A DNA stretch of 64,000 nt from an uncultured Eubacteriales bacterium (GTDB lineage: Bacteria > Bacillota > Clostridia > Peptostreptococcales > Anaerovoracaceae). A program made the position numbers and the translations under genes. The notes under the pieces were generated by a model. It made no database searches, had not been told where the DNA came from, and saw only the letters and a program-made list of their open reading frames with translations. This document shows, one piece after another, positions 8,650-17,354 of the stretch. The number at the start of each line of letters is the position of its first letter. Within the stretch, counting starts at the first letter, position 1. The stretch spans positions 1 through 64,000 of the forward strand of contig CACYPK010000007.1 in assembly GCA_902776285.1 (NCBI GenBank), written 5' to 3'.

Positions 8650-9798
8650 CTACTCGAACAGTTCGCTTACTTTCTTCAGAAGTCCGCGTATCTCCAGGTG
8701 CTGCGGACATACTTCCTCGCACATTCCGCATTCTATGCAGTCGCTCGGTTTTCCGCTTTCATTTGTGATTTTCTCAAATGATGCCCAAGGATCGACCTTG
8801 CCGAACAGGACCTTACTGTTATATGCCGAGAACAGATTCGGTATCCTGATCTCCATAGGGCAATGGTTCTCCTCTACGCAGTATCTGCATCCCGTGCAAG
8901 GTATCGCTCCCATCGAGCCGAAAACAGCCACCACCTTATCGATCGCTTCAAGTTCCTTTTCGCTGAGAGGAGCAAAGTCTCCGTCATTGCAGCTGAAAGT
9001 ACAGATATTGTCTTTCATCTGCTCCATATTGCTCATTCCGGACAGCACCATCTCGATCCCGTCGAATCCCGCGGCAAACCTGAGGGCATAGCCCGCGTTG
9101 CTGCAGTCAGAACCTGTCTCAGCTCTCAGATCATCCAGCGTCTTCTGCGCTTCTTCAGGCAGATTCACAAGGTTTCCGCCCCTGACCGGCTCCATGACAA
9201 GTACAGGCTTGCCGTGCTTGCGGCAGACTTCGTACACCTTGCGGCTCTCTATGGATACGTTCTCGTAGTCGAGGTAGTTGAACTGTATCTGAACGATCTC
9301 GACTTCCGGATACTCCGTGAGTATGCGGTCAAGGACCTCTGCTTTATCATGGAACGACAGTCCGACGTGACGGACCTTGCCCTCTGCCTTCAGATCGAAG
9401 GCGGTCTCATAAGCGCGGCACTGTTTGAAGAACTCGAAGTTCTTGGCGTTCTGAGCGTGCATCAGCAGAAAGTCGAAATATTCGACTCCGCATGCCTCGA
9501 GCTGCGAGTCTATCAATGGCCTGATATCCTCTTCTGTCTTGAAATACGCGTCCGTAAGCTTGTCAGTCAGGACGTACTCGCCGCGCTCATGCCTTGAAGT
9601 AAGACACTCCTTTACCGCGACTTCGCTCAGTCCGTCGTGATAGCCGTGGGCGGTATCAAAGTAGTTGAATCCGCTCTCAAGGAATGTGTCGACCATTTCG
9701 CAGACCTGCTCATTATCGATCTTTCCGTCCTTCATCGGCAGTCTCATCATGCCGAACGCGAGATGCTTTTTGTTTTCACTGAATGCTCTGTTATTCAT
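8650..9798 (-). CDS. Aldo/keto reductase with C-terminal 4Fe-4S domain
   Basis: 382 aa from the ATG at 9798, chosen because GGAG sits 7 nt upstream. The N-terminal two-thirds is an aldo/keto reductase barrel, with the DTAHGYHDG stretch holding the usual Asp and Tyr, then a K (LTDKL) and an H (LLMHAQN). The C-terminus has a CxxCxxxxxxC group and a ferredoxin-type CIECGMCEEVCP. Such fusions occur in anaerobes and are annotated as ferredoxin-linked oxidoreductases. The substrate is unknown. It is separated from the riboswitch-led operon by that operon's promoter. Confidence 0.9.
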   Translation of the reverse strand: MNNRAFSENKKHLAFGMMRLPMKDGKIDNEQVCEMVDTFLESGFNYFDTAHGYHDGLSEVAVKECLTSRHERGEYVLTDKLTDAYFKTEEDIRPLIDSQLEACGVEYFDFLLMHAQNAKNFEFFKQCRAYETAFDLKAEGKVRHVGLSFHDKAEVLDRILTEYPEVEIVQIQFNYLDYENVSIESRKVYEVCRKHGKPVLVMEPVRGGNLVNLPEEAQKTLDDLRAETGSDCSNAGYALRFAAGFDGIEMVLSGMSNMEQMKDNICTFSCNDGDFAPLSEKELEAIDKVVAVFGSMGAIPCTGCRYCVEENHCPMEIRIPNLFSAYNSKVLFGKVDPWASFEKITNESGKPSDCIECGMCEEVCPQHLEIRGLLKKVSELFE

Positions 9799-9847
9799 TT
9801 TCTTTCTCCGTCCATGCACGGCGATTCATCAGCTGACCGGTCTTTCT

Positions 9848-10141
9848 TCACTTGAAGTATTTGCCTGTGTCGTCTTTATATACGAAGTCGGTCGTGCCCC
9901 CGCATGACCTGCACTTATAAGATCTGTATCCGAAGCCTTCTCCGCAGCCGCCGAAGCCGGACTGCAGATCTTCCGACCCGCAGAACGCGCATTTTACTGC
10001 CGCGTTCCCGCCGCGGTCATCGATCGCCTTATGCTGTCCGTAGTTCGGAAGTTCCTTAAGACCCGGCCGGTCTGCACCGCTGAAACTGAGGTCGACTCTC
10101 TTCGCGTCTTCTTCAGTCATTACCCATTTGCCGTCTGCCAT
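9848..10141 (-). CDS. Small zinc-ribbon-like protein
   Basis: 97 aa from the ATG at 10141 (GGAG 8 nt upstream). Two cysteine pairs, CAFC and CRSC, about 26 residues apart look like a zinc ribbon. A Gly-rich segment with one more Cys (GGCGEG) lies between them. No known function recognised. It follows the PIG-L gene by 34 nt on the same strand, so the two are probably co-expressed. Confidence 0.7.
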   Translation of the reverse strand: MADGKWVMTEEDAKRVDLSFSGADRPGLKELPNYGQHKAIDDRGGNAAVKCAFCGSEDLQSGFGGCGEGFGYRSYKCRSCGGTTDFVYKDDTGKYFK

Positions 10142-10175
10142 CAGGATCACTCCTTTGTTATATTACCATCGCGTT

Positions 10176-10946
10176 TCAGGCGTTTTCGGGCAGACAGTGC
10201 ATGTGTGTCTGTCCAAGCACGCGGAAGCCTTCTGCGTGAGAGCAGAACTTGCGGAGTCCGAAGTCCGCCGAACGCAGCTTCAGGTACAGCGCGAGCTGTT
10301 TTGCCTCGTCGCTGCCCTCCGGGAACTGGCTTGTGTGGCATCCGAACAGCGCTTCATTCTGAAGTTCAAACTGTTCCTTCGTGACCCTGACGAAGCGGTT
10401 GGCCTTTGCCGTCATGTAGAAAGCGATGCCTTTCACATCCGCAGATCCGGCGCCGTATTTTTCCATGATGCCCGGATACGGCGCAAAGTATGCGATGCGC
10501 GAAGCGGCGCGGCCCGTATTAAGGTGGTCTATATGACACTCCTGCCCGGTGTCCGGGTCGGGAGCAAAGATCAGATCGGGCTTTATCTCGCCAACAGCTT
10601 TCGCGATGCCTTTAAGCATGTCCTCGTAGTCGTAGAACCCTCCGTCAGAGAGGTCCAGAAAACGTACGTCAGTCGCACCCAGGATGCCGGCCGAACGGAT
10701 CGACTCCTGCTTTCTGAGTTCGACAAGATCGTCTCCCTTTATTCCCCCTGAAAAGCCGTCGCCGTATCTTCCGTCAGTCAGTATCAGGAAAGTGACCTTC
10801 TTTCCCGCTGCCGCGAGTTTGGCTGCGGTCGCGCCGCCGCCTATCTCTATGTCATCCGGATGCGGTCCTATAAAGAGGTAACTGGAAAATTCCTCTATCT
10901 TAGGCGCCGGCGCCGCTATCTTTAACGCGAGTCCTGTGAGTCCCAT
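10176..10946 (-). CDS. PIG-L/LmbE-family deacetylase
   Basis: 256 aa. HPDDIEIGGG near residue 28 and ECHIDHLNTG near residue 138 provide the zinc-binding and catalytic residues of the PIG-L N-acetylglucosaminyl deacetylase family. Members remove acetyl groups from amino-sugar conjugates, as in bacillithiol and mycothiol synthesis or cell-envelope sugars. No glycosyltransferase or thiol-synthesis gene is next to it, so the substrate is open. A GGAG site precedes the ATG. The nearest neighbour upstream is a divergent ATP-grasp ligase. Confidence 0.9.
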   Translation of the reverse strand: MGLTGLALKIAAPAPKIEEFSSYLFIGPHPDDIEIGGGATAAKLAAAGKKVTFLILTDGRYGDGFSGGIKGDDLVELRKQESIRSAGILGATDVRFLDLSDGGFYDYEDMLKGIAKAVGEIKPDLIFAPDPDTGQECHIDHLNTGRAASRIAYFAPYPGIMEKYGAGSADVKGIAFYMTAKANRFVRVTKEQFELQNEALFGCHTSQFPEGSDEAKQLALYLKLRSADFGLRKFCSHAEGFRVLGQTHMHCLPENA

Positions 10947-11129
10947 GTCGCTCTCCGATCGGCAGTACTATCTTCACATTTGCTAACAATTAATTATATA
11001 GGATTCAGCGTAAGAAATGTGGATATCCTCTCAAATAACTGAGGAAAAATATGGTATTATCAAAAGGAACATGAAGCACGGTTTTTGTGGATAAAATACC
11101 ACGGGTATTGAAAGAACCAGAGGTTACGC

Positions 11130-12350
11130 ATGAATTTCATTTTTATCTCACCTAACTTCCCGGAAAATTTCGTAAACTTCTGCGACAGGCTCAACGCTAA
11201 CGGAGTCAATGTGCTCGGCATCGGCGACGCCTCTTATGATTCGCTCAGCGATTCGCTCAAGAACTCTCTTACCGAGTATTACAAAGTCGATTCCATGGAG
11301 AACTATGACTCGGTGTACCGCGCCGCCGCTTTCTTTGCTTTCAAGTACGGGCGCATAGACTGGATAGAATCCAACAACGAGTACTGGCTGGAGCTTGACG
11401 CAAGGCTCAGGCAGGATTTCAATGTCACAACGGGAGTTCAGCCTGATGAGCTCGCTCTCTGGAAGAGCAAGGCTGCCATGAAGCCTGTTTACCGGGCCGC
11501 AGGCATTCCTTCCGCGCGCCAGCACAAAGTTTCCACCATGGAAGCCGCTCTGAAATTCATCGAAGAGGTCGGCGGATATCCGGTCTTCGCGAAGCCGAAC
11601 GTCGGTGTCGGCGCGAGCTCGACTTTCAAGATAGATAACGAGGAAGAACTGAAGTCCTTTTTTGAGGCGGTTGACGGCCTGGATTATGTGATGGAAGAAT
11701 ACATTTCCGGAGACATATACACGTATGACGCCATATGCGATGAGAACGGAGATCCCGTCTTCGAATCATCCTTCACCTGTGTCAATGTGGCCGATTCCGT
11801 CAACGACGACACGGAAGCTATCATATACGTTGTTCCCGAAGTTCCGGATCAGCTCCGCGATTACGGCCGCAGAGCCCTGAAGGGCTTCAAGGTCAAGAGC
11901 CGTTTTGTGCATTTCGAGTTCTTTAAGCTCACGGAGGCCCGCAAAGGCCTTGCTGAGGCCGGGGAATTCCTGGGGCTTGAAGTCAACATGCGTCCGGCGG
12001 GCGGATTCATCCCTGATATGATGAATTTCTCGCATTCCACGGATGTCTACAGGATATGGGCGGACATGGTATGCGGCAAGTCTGACGCTGACGCAAATAA
12101 CGGTCCGGATCGCTATTGTGTCTTCGTGGGCGCCAAGGACAGGTTCGACCACGTCCATGGGCACGATGAGATACTGGCTCGCTATGGGGACAGGATCACG
12201 ATGTGCCAGCGCATGCCTGCTGTCTTCTACGCGGCCATGGGGAGCCAGATGTACATGGCCCTGCTGGAAACGGAGAAAGAGGTCGGTGAGTTCGCGTATT
12301 ACATACTCGATGAAGAAGCTCCTAAGCTGATGCCGCACCTTTATAAATAG
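11130..12350 (+). CDS. ATP-grasp domain protein
   Basis: 406 aa. The central region (about 105-310) has the ATP-grasp pattern: a KP(N)VGVGASS nucleotide loop near residue 155, a MEEYISG hinge near 190, and metal-ligand residues in LEVNMRPAGG near 288. The N-terminal 100 residues look like a pre-ATP-grasp Rossmann-type fold. Such enzymes join a carboxylate to an amine or thiol with ATP. The specific substrate cannot be told from sequence. It is monocistronic, divergent from the PIG-L deacetylase, and closed by a strong terminator. Confidence 0.85.
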   Translation: MNFIFISPNFPENFVNFCDRLNANGVNVLGIGDASYDSLSDSLKNSLTEYYKVDSMENYDSVYRAAAFFAFKYGRIDWIESNNEYWLELDARLRQDFNVTTGVQPDELALWKSKAAMKPVYRAAGIPSARQHKVSTMEAALKFIEEVGGYPVFAKPNVGVGASSTFKIDNEEELKSFFEAVDGLDYVMEEYISGDIYTYDAICDENGDPVFESSFTCVNVADSVNDDTEAIIYVVPEVPDQLRDYGRRALKGFKVKSRFVHFEFFKLTEARKGLAEAGEFLGLEVNMRPAGGFIPDMMNFSHSTDVYRIWADMVCGKSDADANNGPDRYCVFVGAKDRFDHVHGHDEILARYGDRITMCQRMPAVFYAAMGSQMYMALLETEKEVGEFAYYILDEEAPKLMPHLYK

Positions 12351-12364
12351 AAACCGTACAAAGA

Positions 12365-12403
12365 AAAAGAGGCTTCCGGCCGTGGCCGGAAGCCTTTCTT
12401 TTA
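12365..12403. terminator. Bidirectional terminator between ATP-grasp and transaldolase genes
   Basis: A 12-bp perfect stem (AGGCTTCCGGCC / GGCCGGAAGCCT) with a 2-nt spacer, A-rich on the left and TTCTTTT on the right. It ends both the plus-strand ligase gene and the minus-strand polyol operon. Confidence 0.9.
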
Positions 12404-12409
12404 TTCTCT

Positions 12410-13063
12410 TTATTCTCCGAATACCGCTATATAGTCTTTTTTGAATTTCTCGATTCCGATATCGGTCAGCGGATGATCGATCATCTTCATCAGTACGCCG
12501 AACGGTACCGTCGCGATGTCTCCGCCCGCAAGAGCGCAGTCCGTGACATGCATCGGATTTCTGACGCTTGCGCAGATGATCTCTGTCTCGATGCCGGCTA
12601 CGGCAAAGATGTCCGCAATCTCTCTGATAAGGTCCGTGCCTCTGACCGAGATGTCATCGAGTCTTCCGAGGAAAGGCGATACATATGTAGCGCCTGCTCT
12701 TGCTGCCAGGAGCGCCTGGTTGGCTGTGAAGATCAGTGTCACATTCGTCTTGATGCCCTCCGCGGACAGCGCCTTGACTGCCTTCAGTCCCTCTGCTGTC
12801 ATAGGGATCTTGACTACCATGTTCGGATGGATGGCAGCTATCTCGCGGCCTTCCCTGATCATTCCCTCAGCGTCTGTCGTCGTTGCCTTGACCTCTCCGC
12901 TGATAGGGCCGTCTACTATCTCAGTGATCTCCTTGATGACTTCATTGAAGTCTCTGCCTTCCTTGGCGATCAGCGACGGATTTGTCGTCACGCCGCAGAT
13001 GATACCCATGTCATTGGCTGCTTTGATATCCTCGACCTTAGCTGTATCGATGAAAAATCTCAT
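12410..13063 (-). CDS. Small transaldolase (TalC type)
   Basis: 217 aa, the usual length of the TalC/FSA family. The Schiff-base lysine is in VVKIPMT. At the position that separates the two activities this protein has Glu (SGEVKATT), where fructose-6-phosphate aldolases have Gln. Transaldolase activity is therefore favoured. It would exchange dihydroxyacetone units between sugar phosphates beside the split transketolase. It is the last gene of the minus-strand polyol operon, about 25 nt after transketolase-C. GGAGG precedes the ATG. Confidence 0.92.
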   Translation of the reverse strand: MRFFIDTAKVEDIKAANDMGIICGVTTNPSLIAKEGRDFNEVIKEITEIVDGPISGEVKATTTDAEGMIREGREIAAIHPNMVVKIPMTAEGLKAVKALSAEGIKTNVTLIFTANQALLAARAGATYVSPFLGRLDDISVRGTDLIREIADIFAVAGIETEIICASVRNPMHVTDCALAGGDIATVPFGVLMKMIDHPLTDIGIEKFKKDYIAVFGE

Positions 13064-13088
13064 TGCTTATTCCTCCATGCGCAAAGCG

Positions 13089-14027
13089 CTACTTCCATTC
13101 CTTTACGGTCTTAACTATATTCTCTGCCGAAAGTCCGAAATCCTTGAGCAGATCTGCCGCAGGACCCGAATGTCCGAACTCATCGTTTACTCCTATACGG
13201 CGTACCGGAGTCGGCAGTTTCTCTGCGAGAACAGCGCTCACCGCTTCACCGAGTCCTCCGATGATGGAGTGTTCTTCACATGTGACGATCTTTCCGCATT
13301 CCTTTGCAGCCTTGAGTACCAGATCCTCGTCAAGCGGCTTGATGGTAGCCATATTGATGACTCTGGCGTTGATGCCCTCTGCTTTCAGTTCTTCGCCCGC
13401 CTTCATGGCTTCACATACCATCAGGCCTGTCGCGATTATGGCCACGTCGTTGCCGTCCTGAAGGACCTCTCCCTTGCCGATCTCAAACTTGAAGCTGTCC
13501 TCATCATGGAACACAGGTACGCCGGAACGTCCGAATCTCAGATATACCGGACCTTCAAAGTCGTACGCGGCTCTTACCGCGGCGCGCGCTTCAACATCGT
13601 CCGAAGGGCAGATGACAGTCATGCCCGGGATGCTGCGCATCAGAGCGAAATCCTCGCAGCACTGGTGGGACGCGCCGTCTTCACCTACGGATATACCGCC
13701 GTGAGTCGCGCCGATCTTGACGTTCAGATGAGGATATCCGATGGAGTTGCGGACCTGCTCAAAAGCTCTGCCCGCGGCAAACATGGCGAATGTCGAAGCG
13801 AAAGGTACCAGTCCCATGGACGCAAGTCCTGCCGCGACGGCCATCATGTTGCCCTCTGCAATACCGCAGTCAAAATGTCTGTCAGGGAATTCCTTCTTGA
13901 ATGTGCTCGTCTTGGTGGCTCCTGCGAGGTCAGCGTCAAGAACGACCACATTATCGTGTTCTTTTCCGAGTTCTACGAGCGCGTTGCCGTAGCTTTCTCT
14001 TGTCGCGATCTTCTTTACATCTGCCAT
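13089..14027 (-). CDS. Transketolase, C-terminal subunit
   Basis: 312 aa from the ATG at 14027, which is 1 nt past the stop of the N-terminal subunit with GGAGG 10 nt upstream; a longer open frame begins inside that gene. It carries the pyrimidine-binding and C-terminal domains, including the catalytic Glu region (GIAEGNMM) and the H-G-G-I-S segment. Together with its partner it makes one thiamine-diphosphate transketolase. Split transketolases are known both as general pentose-phosphate enzymes and as specialised forms (for example in the apulose-4-phosphate pathway), so the substrate may be pathway-specific. Confidence 0.93.
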   Translation of the reverse strand: MADVKKIATRESYGNALVELGKEHDNVVVLDADLAGATKTSTFKKEFPDRHFDCGIAEGNMMAVAAGLASMGLVPFASTFAMFAAGRAFEQVRNSIGYPHLNVKIGATHGGISVGEDGASHQCCEDFALMRSIPGMTVICPSDDVEARAAVRAAYDFEGPVYLRFGRSGVPVFHDEDSFKFEIGKGEVLQDGNDVAIIATGLMVCEAMKAGEELKAEGINARVINMATIKPLDEDLVLKAAKECGKIVTCEEHSIIGGLGEAVSAVLAEKLPTPVRRIGVNDEFGHSGPAADLLKDFGLSAENIVKTVKEWK

Positions 14028-14028
14028 A

Positions 14029-14874
14029 TTACATCGCCTCCACTTCTTCGAGCTGCTTCCTGAGTTCTCCCATGGCCTGTTCGTACTGCTCATCGTTCGG
14101 AGCCTTGCCGTGCCATCCGGCCTGGTCTTCCATGAAGCTTACGCCCTTGCCCTTGAGAGTCTTCATGATTATAGCGGTCGGAACGCCCTTTGTTGCTCCG
14201 GCCTTATTGAAAGCGTCCTCTATCTGATCGAAATCATGGCCGTCGATCTCCACTACGTTGAGGCCGAACGCCTTGAACTTGTCAGGGATAGGATACGGGT
14301 CGATAACGTCCGCGATCCTGCCGTCGATCTGAAGATCGTTGTTGTCAACGATCACGCAGAGATTGTCCAGGCCGTAATGATGAGCGAACATCATCGCCTC
14401 CCATACCTGGCCTTCTTCGATCTCGCCGTCTCCGAGCAGTGTGTACACTCTCAGGTCCTTGCCCTGCTTTTTTGCGCCGAGCGCCATGCCGGCAGCGGCG
14501 GATACGCCCTGACCGAGAGATCCGGTGGACATGTCCACTCCCGGAGTCTCATTCATGTTAGGGTGTCCCTGCAGGCGGCTTCCGATGTGTCTCAGTGTCA
14601 GCAGTTCTTCAACAGGGAAGAATCCCCTGTTGGCCAGCACCGAATATAGACCCGGCGCGGTATGACCCTTCGACAGAACGAATCTGTCTCTGTCCGGATC
14701 TTTAGGGTTTTCAGGGTCGATATTCATTTCCCTGAAATACAGATATGTATACACATCCGCGGCGGAAAGGCTTCCGCCCGGATGACCTGACTTGGCGGCA
14801 TGGGTGCCTTCGATTATGCCCATCCTCACCTTGCAGGCAAGTTTCATAAGTTCTTTCTTTTCGTCTTTTGTCAT
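14029..14874 (-). CDS. Transketolase, N-terminal subunit
   Basis: 281 aa. Thiamine-diphosphate motif GDGEIEEGQVWEA followed by NNDLQIDG, and the conserved SGHPGGSLS and SKGHTAPGLY segments that hold catalytic histidines. Cytoplasmic. Downstream of Enzyme I by about 18 nt and directly coupled to the C-terminal subunit, which places pentose-phosphate-type interconversion inside the polyol operon. Confidence 0.95.
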   Translation of the reverse strand: MTKDEKKELMKLACKVRMGIIEGTHAAKSGHPGGSLSAADVYTYLYFREMNIDPENPKDPDRDRFVLSKGHTAPGLYSVLANRGFFPVEELLTLRHIGSRLQGHPNMNETPGVDMSTGSLGQGVSAAAGMALGAKKQGKDLRVYTLLGDGEIEEGQVWEAMMFAHHYGLDNLCVIVDNNDLQIDGRIADVIDPYPIPDKFKAFGLNVVEIDGHDFDQIEDAFNKAGATKGVPTAIIMKTLKGKGVSFMEDQAGWHGKAPNDEQYEQAMGELRKQLEEVEAM

Positions 14875-14892
14875 GACCGTCTCCTTATGCCG

Positions 14893-16599
14893 TTATTCTT
14901 TGGCAGCTGCCTTGAGCGCAGCTACGATCTCTTCCTGTGTGCTCATTGCCAGGACCTTCTCTGCGAGAGCGTCCGCCTCAGCCTTTGTCCACTTTGAAAT
15001 GATGCAGCGGGCCGTGAGAACGAGAACAGGGTTTACGCTGTACTCATCAAGACCGAACGACATCAGCAGCGGGATCATGAGAGGATCCGCGGCAGCTTCT
15101 CCGCACATTCCGACAGGTATTCCTTCTGCCTTACCGCACTCAATGATCCTCTTGATCGAACGGAGTACCGCAGGCTCGAACGCGGAGTAGAGATACGCGA
15201 CCTTGGCATTTCCTCTGTCTACGCCCATCGTGTAGCCCGTAAGGTCATTCGTTCCGATCGAGAAGAAGTCAGCCTCTTTCGCGAGGAGATCCGCGATCAT
15301 TGTAGACGCCGCTGTCTCCATCATGCATCCTACTTCGATGCCCTCGTCGAACGCTATGCCTTCCTTACGGAGATCCGCCTTGATCTCTTCGACCAGTTTC
15401 TTGACTTTTCTGACTTCCTCGACATTTGTTACCAGAGGCACCATGATCTTAGCCGAGCCGAACGCGCTGGCTCTTACGATGGCGCGCAGCTGCGTCTTAT
15501 ACATGTCAGGGTTGGCGAGGCAGTATCTGACAGCTCTGAAACCGAGGAACGGGTTGTCCTCTTTCTCGAAGTCCATGTAAGGGATGTCCTTGTCTCCGCC
15601 TATATCGAGTGTGCGGATGATGACGTTCTTTCCCTCCATGGTCTGGAGAGCCTCTTTATATGCCTCAAACTGCTCGTCCTCCGTAGGAAGATGTGTATTA
15701 TCCATGAACAGGAACTCGGTACGGAAGAGGCCTACGCCTTCTCCGTCGCACTCCATCGCTTTCTTCGCGTCCTTAGGGGTACCGATGTTGCAGTAGATCT
15801 CAAGCTTGTCGCCGTCGGCAGTAAGCGTTTCCTTACCGATGAACTTCCTGAGCTCCGCCTGCTTCTTTATGAACTCCTCACGCTTGATGATGTATTTCGA
15901 AAGAACATCGCCTTCCGGATTGATGAATACATCACCGGCTGTACCGTCAACGATGGCGGTATCCTTATCCTCTACCAGATCAACGATGCCCGGTACGGAA
16001 AGTACCGCCGGGATCTCAAGCGCTCTCGCCAGGATGGCAGAGTGGGATGTGACGCCTCCGATCTCCGTTATGATGCCGACAACGTTCTCTTTTACTATCT
16101 GGGATGTCATCGACGGCGTAAGATCTTTACATACGAGCACCGTGCCCGCAGGCAGCTTGCTGATCTCGATGTCCTGTATGCCCAGCAGCTTCTTGAGGAT
16201 GCACACCTTGACGTCCGCGATATCCGACGCTCTCTGACGCATCATCTCATCATCCATTGCGGAGAACATACCGTGGAACATGTCGCAGACAGCCGTAAGA
16301 GCCGCTTCGGCGCACTGTCCGGCATCTATCATGTTAAACATTTCTCCCGACATCGCGGGGTCCTGTATCATGATGGCATGGCCCATAAGTATGTCGGCTT
16401 CCTGAGGTCCGATATTCTTTCTTACGTCTTCTGCCATCGCGAATGTTTCCTCAACAAAGTCGTCTATGGCTTTCTGAAAACGGTCCTTCTCTGCAGCTGT
16501 ATCCGAGATCAGTTTTGCCTCAAAAGAAAGATCCTGCTCGACGATGCGGCAGATGCTGCCGATTCCGATCCCGCGTGACGCGGCTATTCCTTTATACAT
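14893..16599 (-). CDS. ptsI: PTS Enzyme I (phosphoenolpyruvate-protein phosphotransferase)
   Basis: 568 aa from the ATG at 16599 (GGAGG 7 nt upstream). The phospho-histidine lies in GGVTSHSAILAR. The PEP-binding TIM-barrel part has IGTNDLTGYTMGVDRGN and the active-site Cys in GMCGEAA. Full length for Enzyme I. It transfers phosphate from PEP to HPr. It sits inside the polyol operon between HPr and transketolase, not in a ptsHI housekeeping operon, so it may be dedicated to this sugar or be the cell's only Enzyme I. Confidence 0.95.
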   Translation of the reverse strand: MYKGIAASRGIGIGSICRIVEQDLSFEAKLISDTAAEKDRFQKAIDDFVEETFAMAEDVRKNIGPQEADILMGHAIMIQDPAMSGEMFNMIDAGQCAEAALTAVCDMFHGMFSAMDDEMMRQRASDIADVKVCILKKLLGIQDIEISKLPAGTVLVCKDLTPSMTSQIVKENVVGIITEIGGVTSHSAILARALEIPAVLSVPGIVDLVEDKDTAIVDGTAGDVFINPEGDVLSKYIIKREEFIKKQAELRKFIGKETLTADGDKLEIYCNIGTPKDAKKAMECDGEGVGLFRTEFLFMDNTHLPTEDEQFEAYKEALQTMEGKNVIIRTLDIGGDKDIPYMDFEKEDNPFLGFRAVRYCLANPDMYKTQLRAIVRASAFGSAKIMVPLVTNVEEVRKVKKLVEEIKADLRKEGIAFDEGIEVGCMMETAASTMIADLLAKEADFFSIGTNDLTGYTMGVDRGNAKVAYLYSAFEPAVLRSIKRIIECGKAEGIPVGMCGEAAADPLMIPLLMSFGLDEYSVNPVLVLTARCIISKWTKAEADALAEKVLAMSTQEEIVAALKAAAKE

Positions 16600-16617
16600 T
16601 TTCTGTCCTCCGTTCAA

Positions 16618-16841
16618 TCAGGAGCAAAGCCCCAACAAGCCCGCTTGATCGGAGCGGGCAACTTCTTTATCAGACGCCGGAGCTTCAGCTCCGGAGACCG
16701 CCGGCCGGAAAAACGCCCTTTGCCGACGCTCAAATACGTGACCCGCCGCCTTCCTCTTTTTAAATGCGGGGGCCATAAGGCGTCTGTTATTAAAGGCTCC
16801 CCCGCAAAAACGCAGGGGAGCACTATAATTTCGTCTCTTAT
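16618..16841 (-). promoter_or_regulatory. Structured spacer between HPr and Enzyme I genes
   Basis: 224 nt without a credible gene. On the minus strand, a terminator-like hairpin (arms CTCCCCTGCG and CGGGGGAG, around 16796-16825) follows the HPr stop. Then come a hairpin centred on CGGAGCTGAAGCTCCG (near 16680) and a perfect 7-bp stem GCCCGCT/AGCGGGC (16638-16658) ahead of the Enzyme I ribosome site. It may partly terminate or stabilise transcripts and so set HPr above Enzyme I (inference). Confidence 0.5.
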
Positions 16842-17105
16842 TTATTCACCCATGCCGGACTCAATGAATTCAGAGAGTTCAGCAAGCGCTTTTTCTTCAT
16901 CCGGACCATCGCAAACAAGTTCGATCTCCGAATTGTATTTAATGCAAGCGGTCATGAGCAGCATGACGCTCTTGCAGTCGAAAGATTTTCCATTGAAATT
17001 AACTTTTACACTGCTATCATAGCCTGCTGCCATTTTGGCAAGACGGCTGGCCGGACGCATGTGCATGCCCAGTGGGTCCTGAATAACGATGTTTTTTGAT
17101 ACCAT
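16842..17105 (-). CDS. ptsH: Phosphocarrier protein HPr
   Basis: 87 aa, standard HPr length. The phospho-His is in GMHMRPAS (usual form GLHARPA). The regulatory serine position is kept in CKSVMLL, although the surrounding residues differ from the common KSIMGVMS, so control by HPr kinase is possible but not assured. It relays phosphate from Enzyme I to the glucitol-type EIIA. It lies about 250 nt downstream of the EIIB(C) gene on the same strand. Confidence 0.93.
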   Translation of the reverse strand: MVSKNIVIQDPLGMHMRPASRLAKMAAGYDSSVKVNFNGKSFDCKSVMLLMTACIKYNSEIELVCDGPDEEKALAELSEFIESGMGE

Positions 17106-17354
17106 AATGTTCTTCTCCTTGATAATCGTGTTGCTTAACAGCCTGAATATCTTTGATTCTCTGGCCTGCGCGGCCGGATACGTTCATCCGACTGCGCAGA
17201 CTGAATCATCGGGTTTCCGCCTAACAGCGGTTCTTTGACCAAAATGGTCTGATCCTCTTGAGAAGGATCATGTGCAGATCTTCTTATTATGATCAAGCCG
17301 GGGCCTGACTGTCATAACAAGAAGCATTCCTCTGCACTCATTTTAACATCTGTT
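17106..17354 (-). other. Spacer between EIIBC and HPr genes
   Basis: 249 nt on the operon strand with no credible ORF. A GATCCT/AGGATC hairpin lies near 17250-17270. Nothing else recognised. Confidence 0.4.

Noticed and set aside
12410-13063. Fructose-6-phosphate aldolase
   Set aside because: The discriminating position is Glu (SGEV), as in transaldolases, not the Gln of FSA enzymes.
12516-14063. 515-codon plus-strand frame across transaldolase and transketolase genes
   Set aside because: It spans two well-supported minus-strand genes and their junction and has no recognisable motif; an antisense shadow.
16614-16823. 69-codon frame between ptsH and ptsI
   Set aside because: It runs through several hairpins, its composition is unlike a protein, and no ribosome site is seen. 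Treated as structured spacer.
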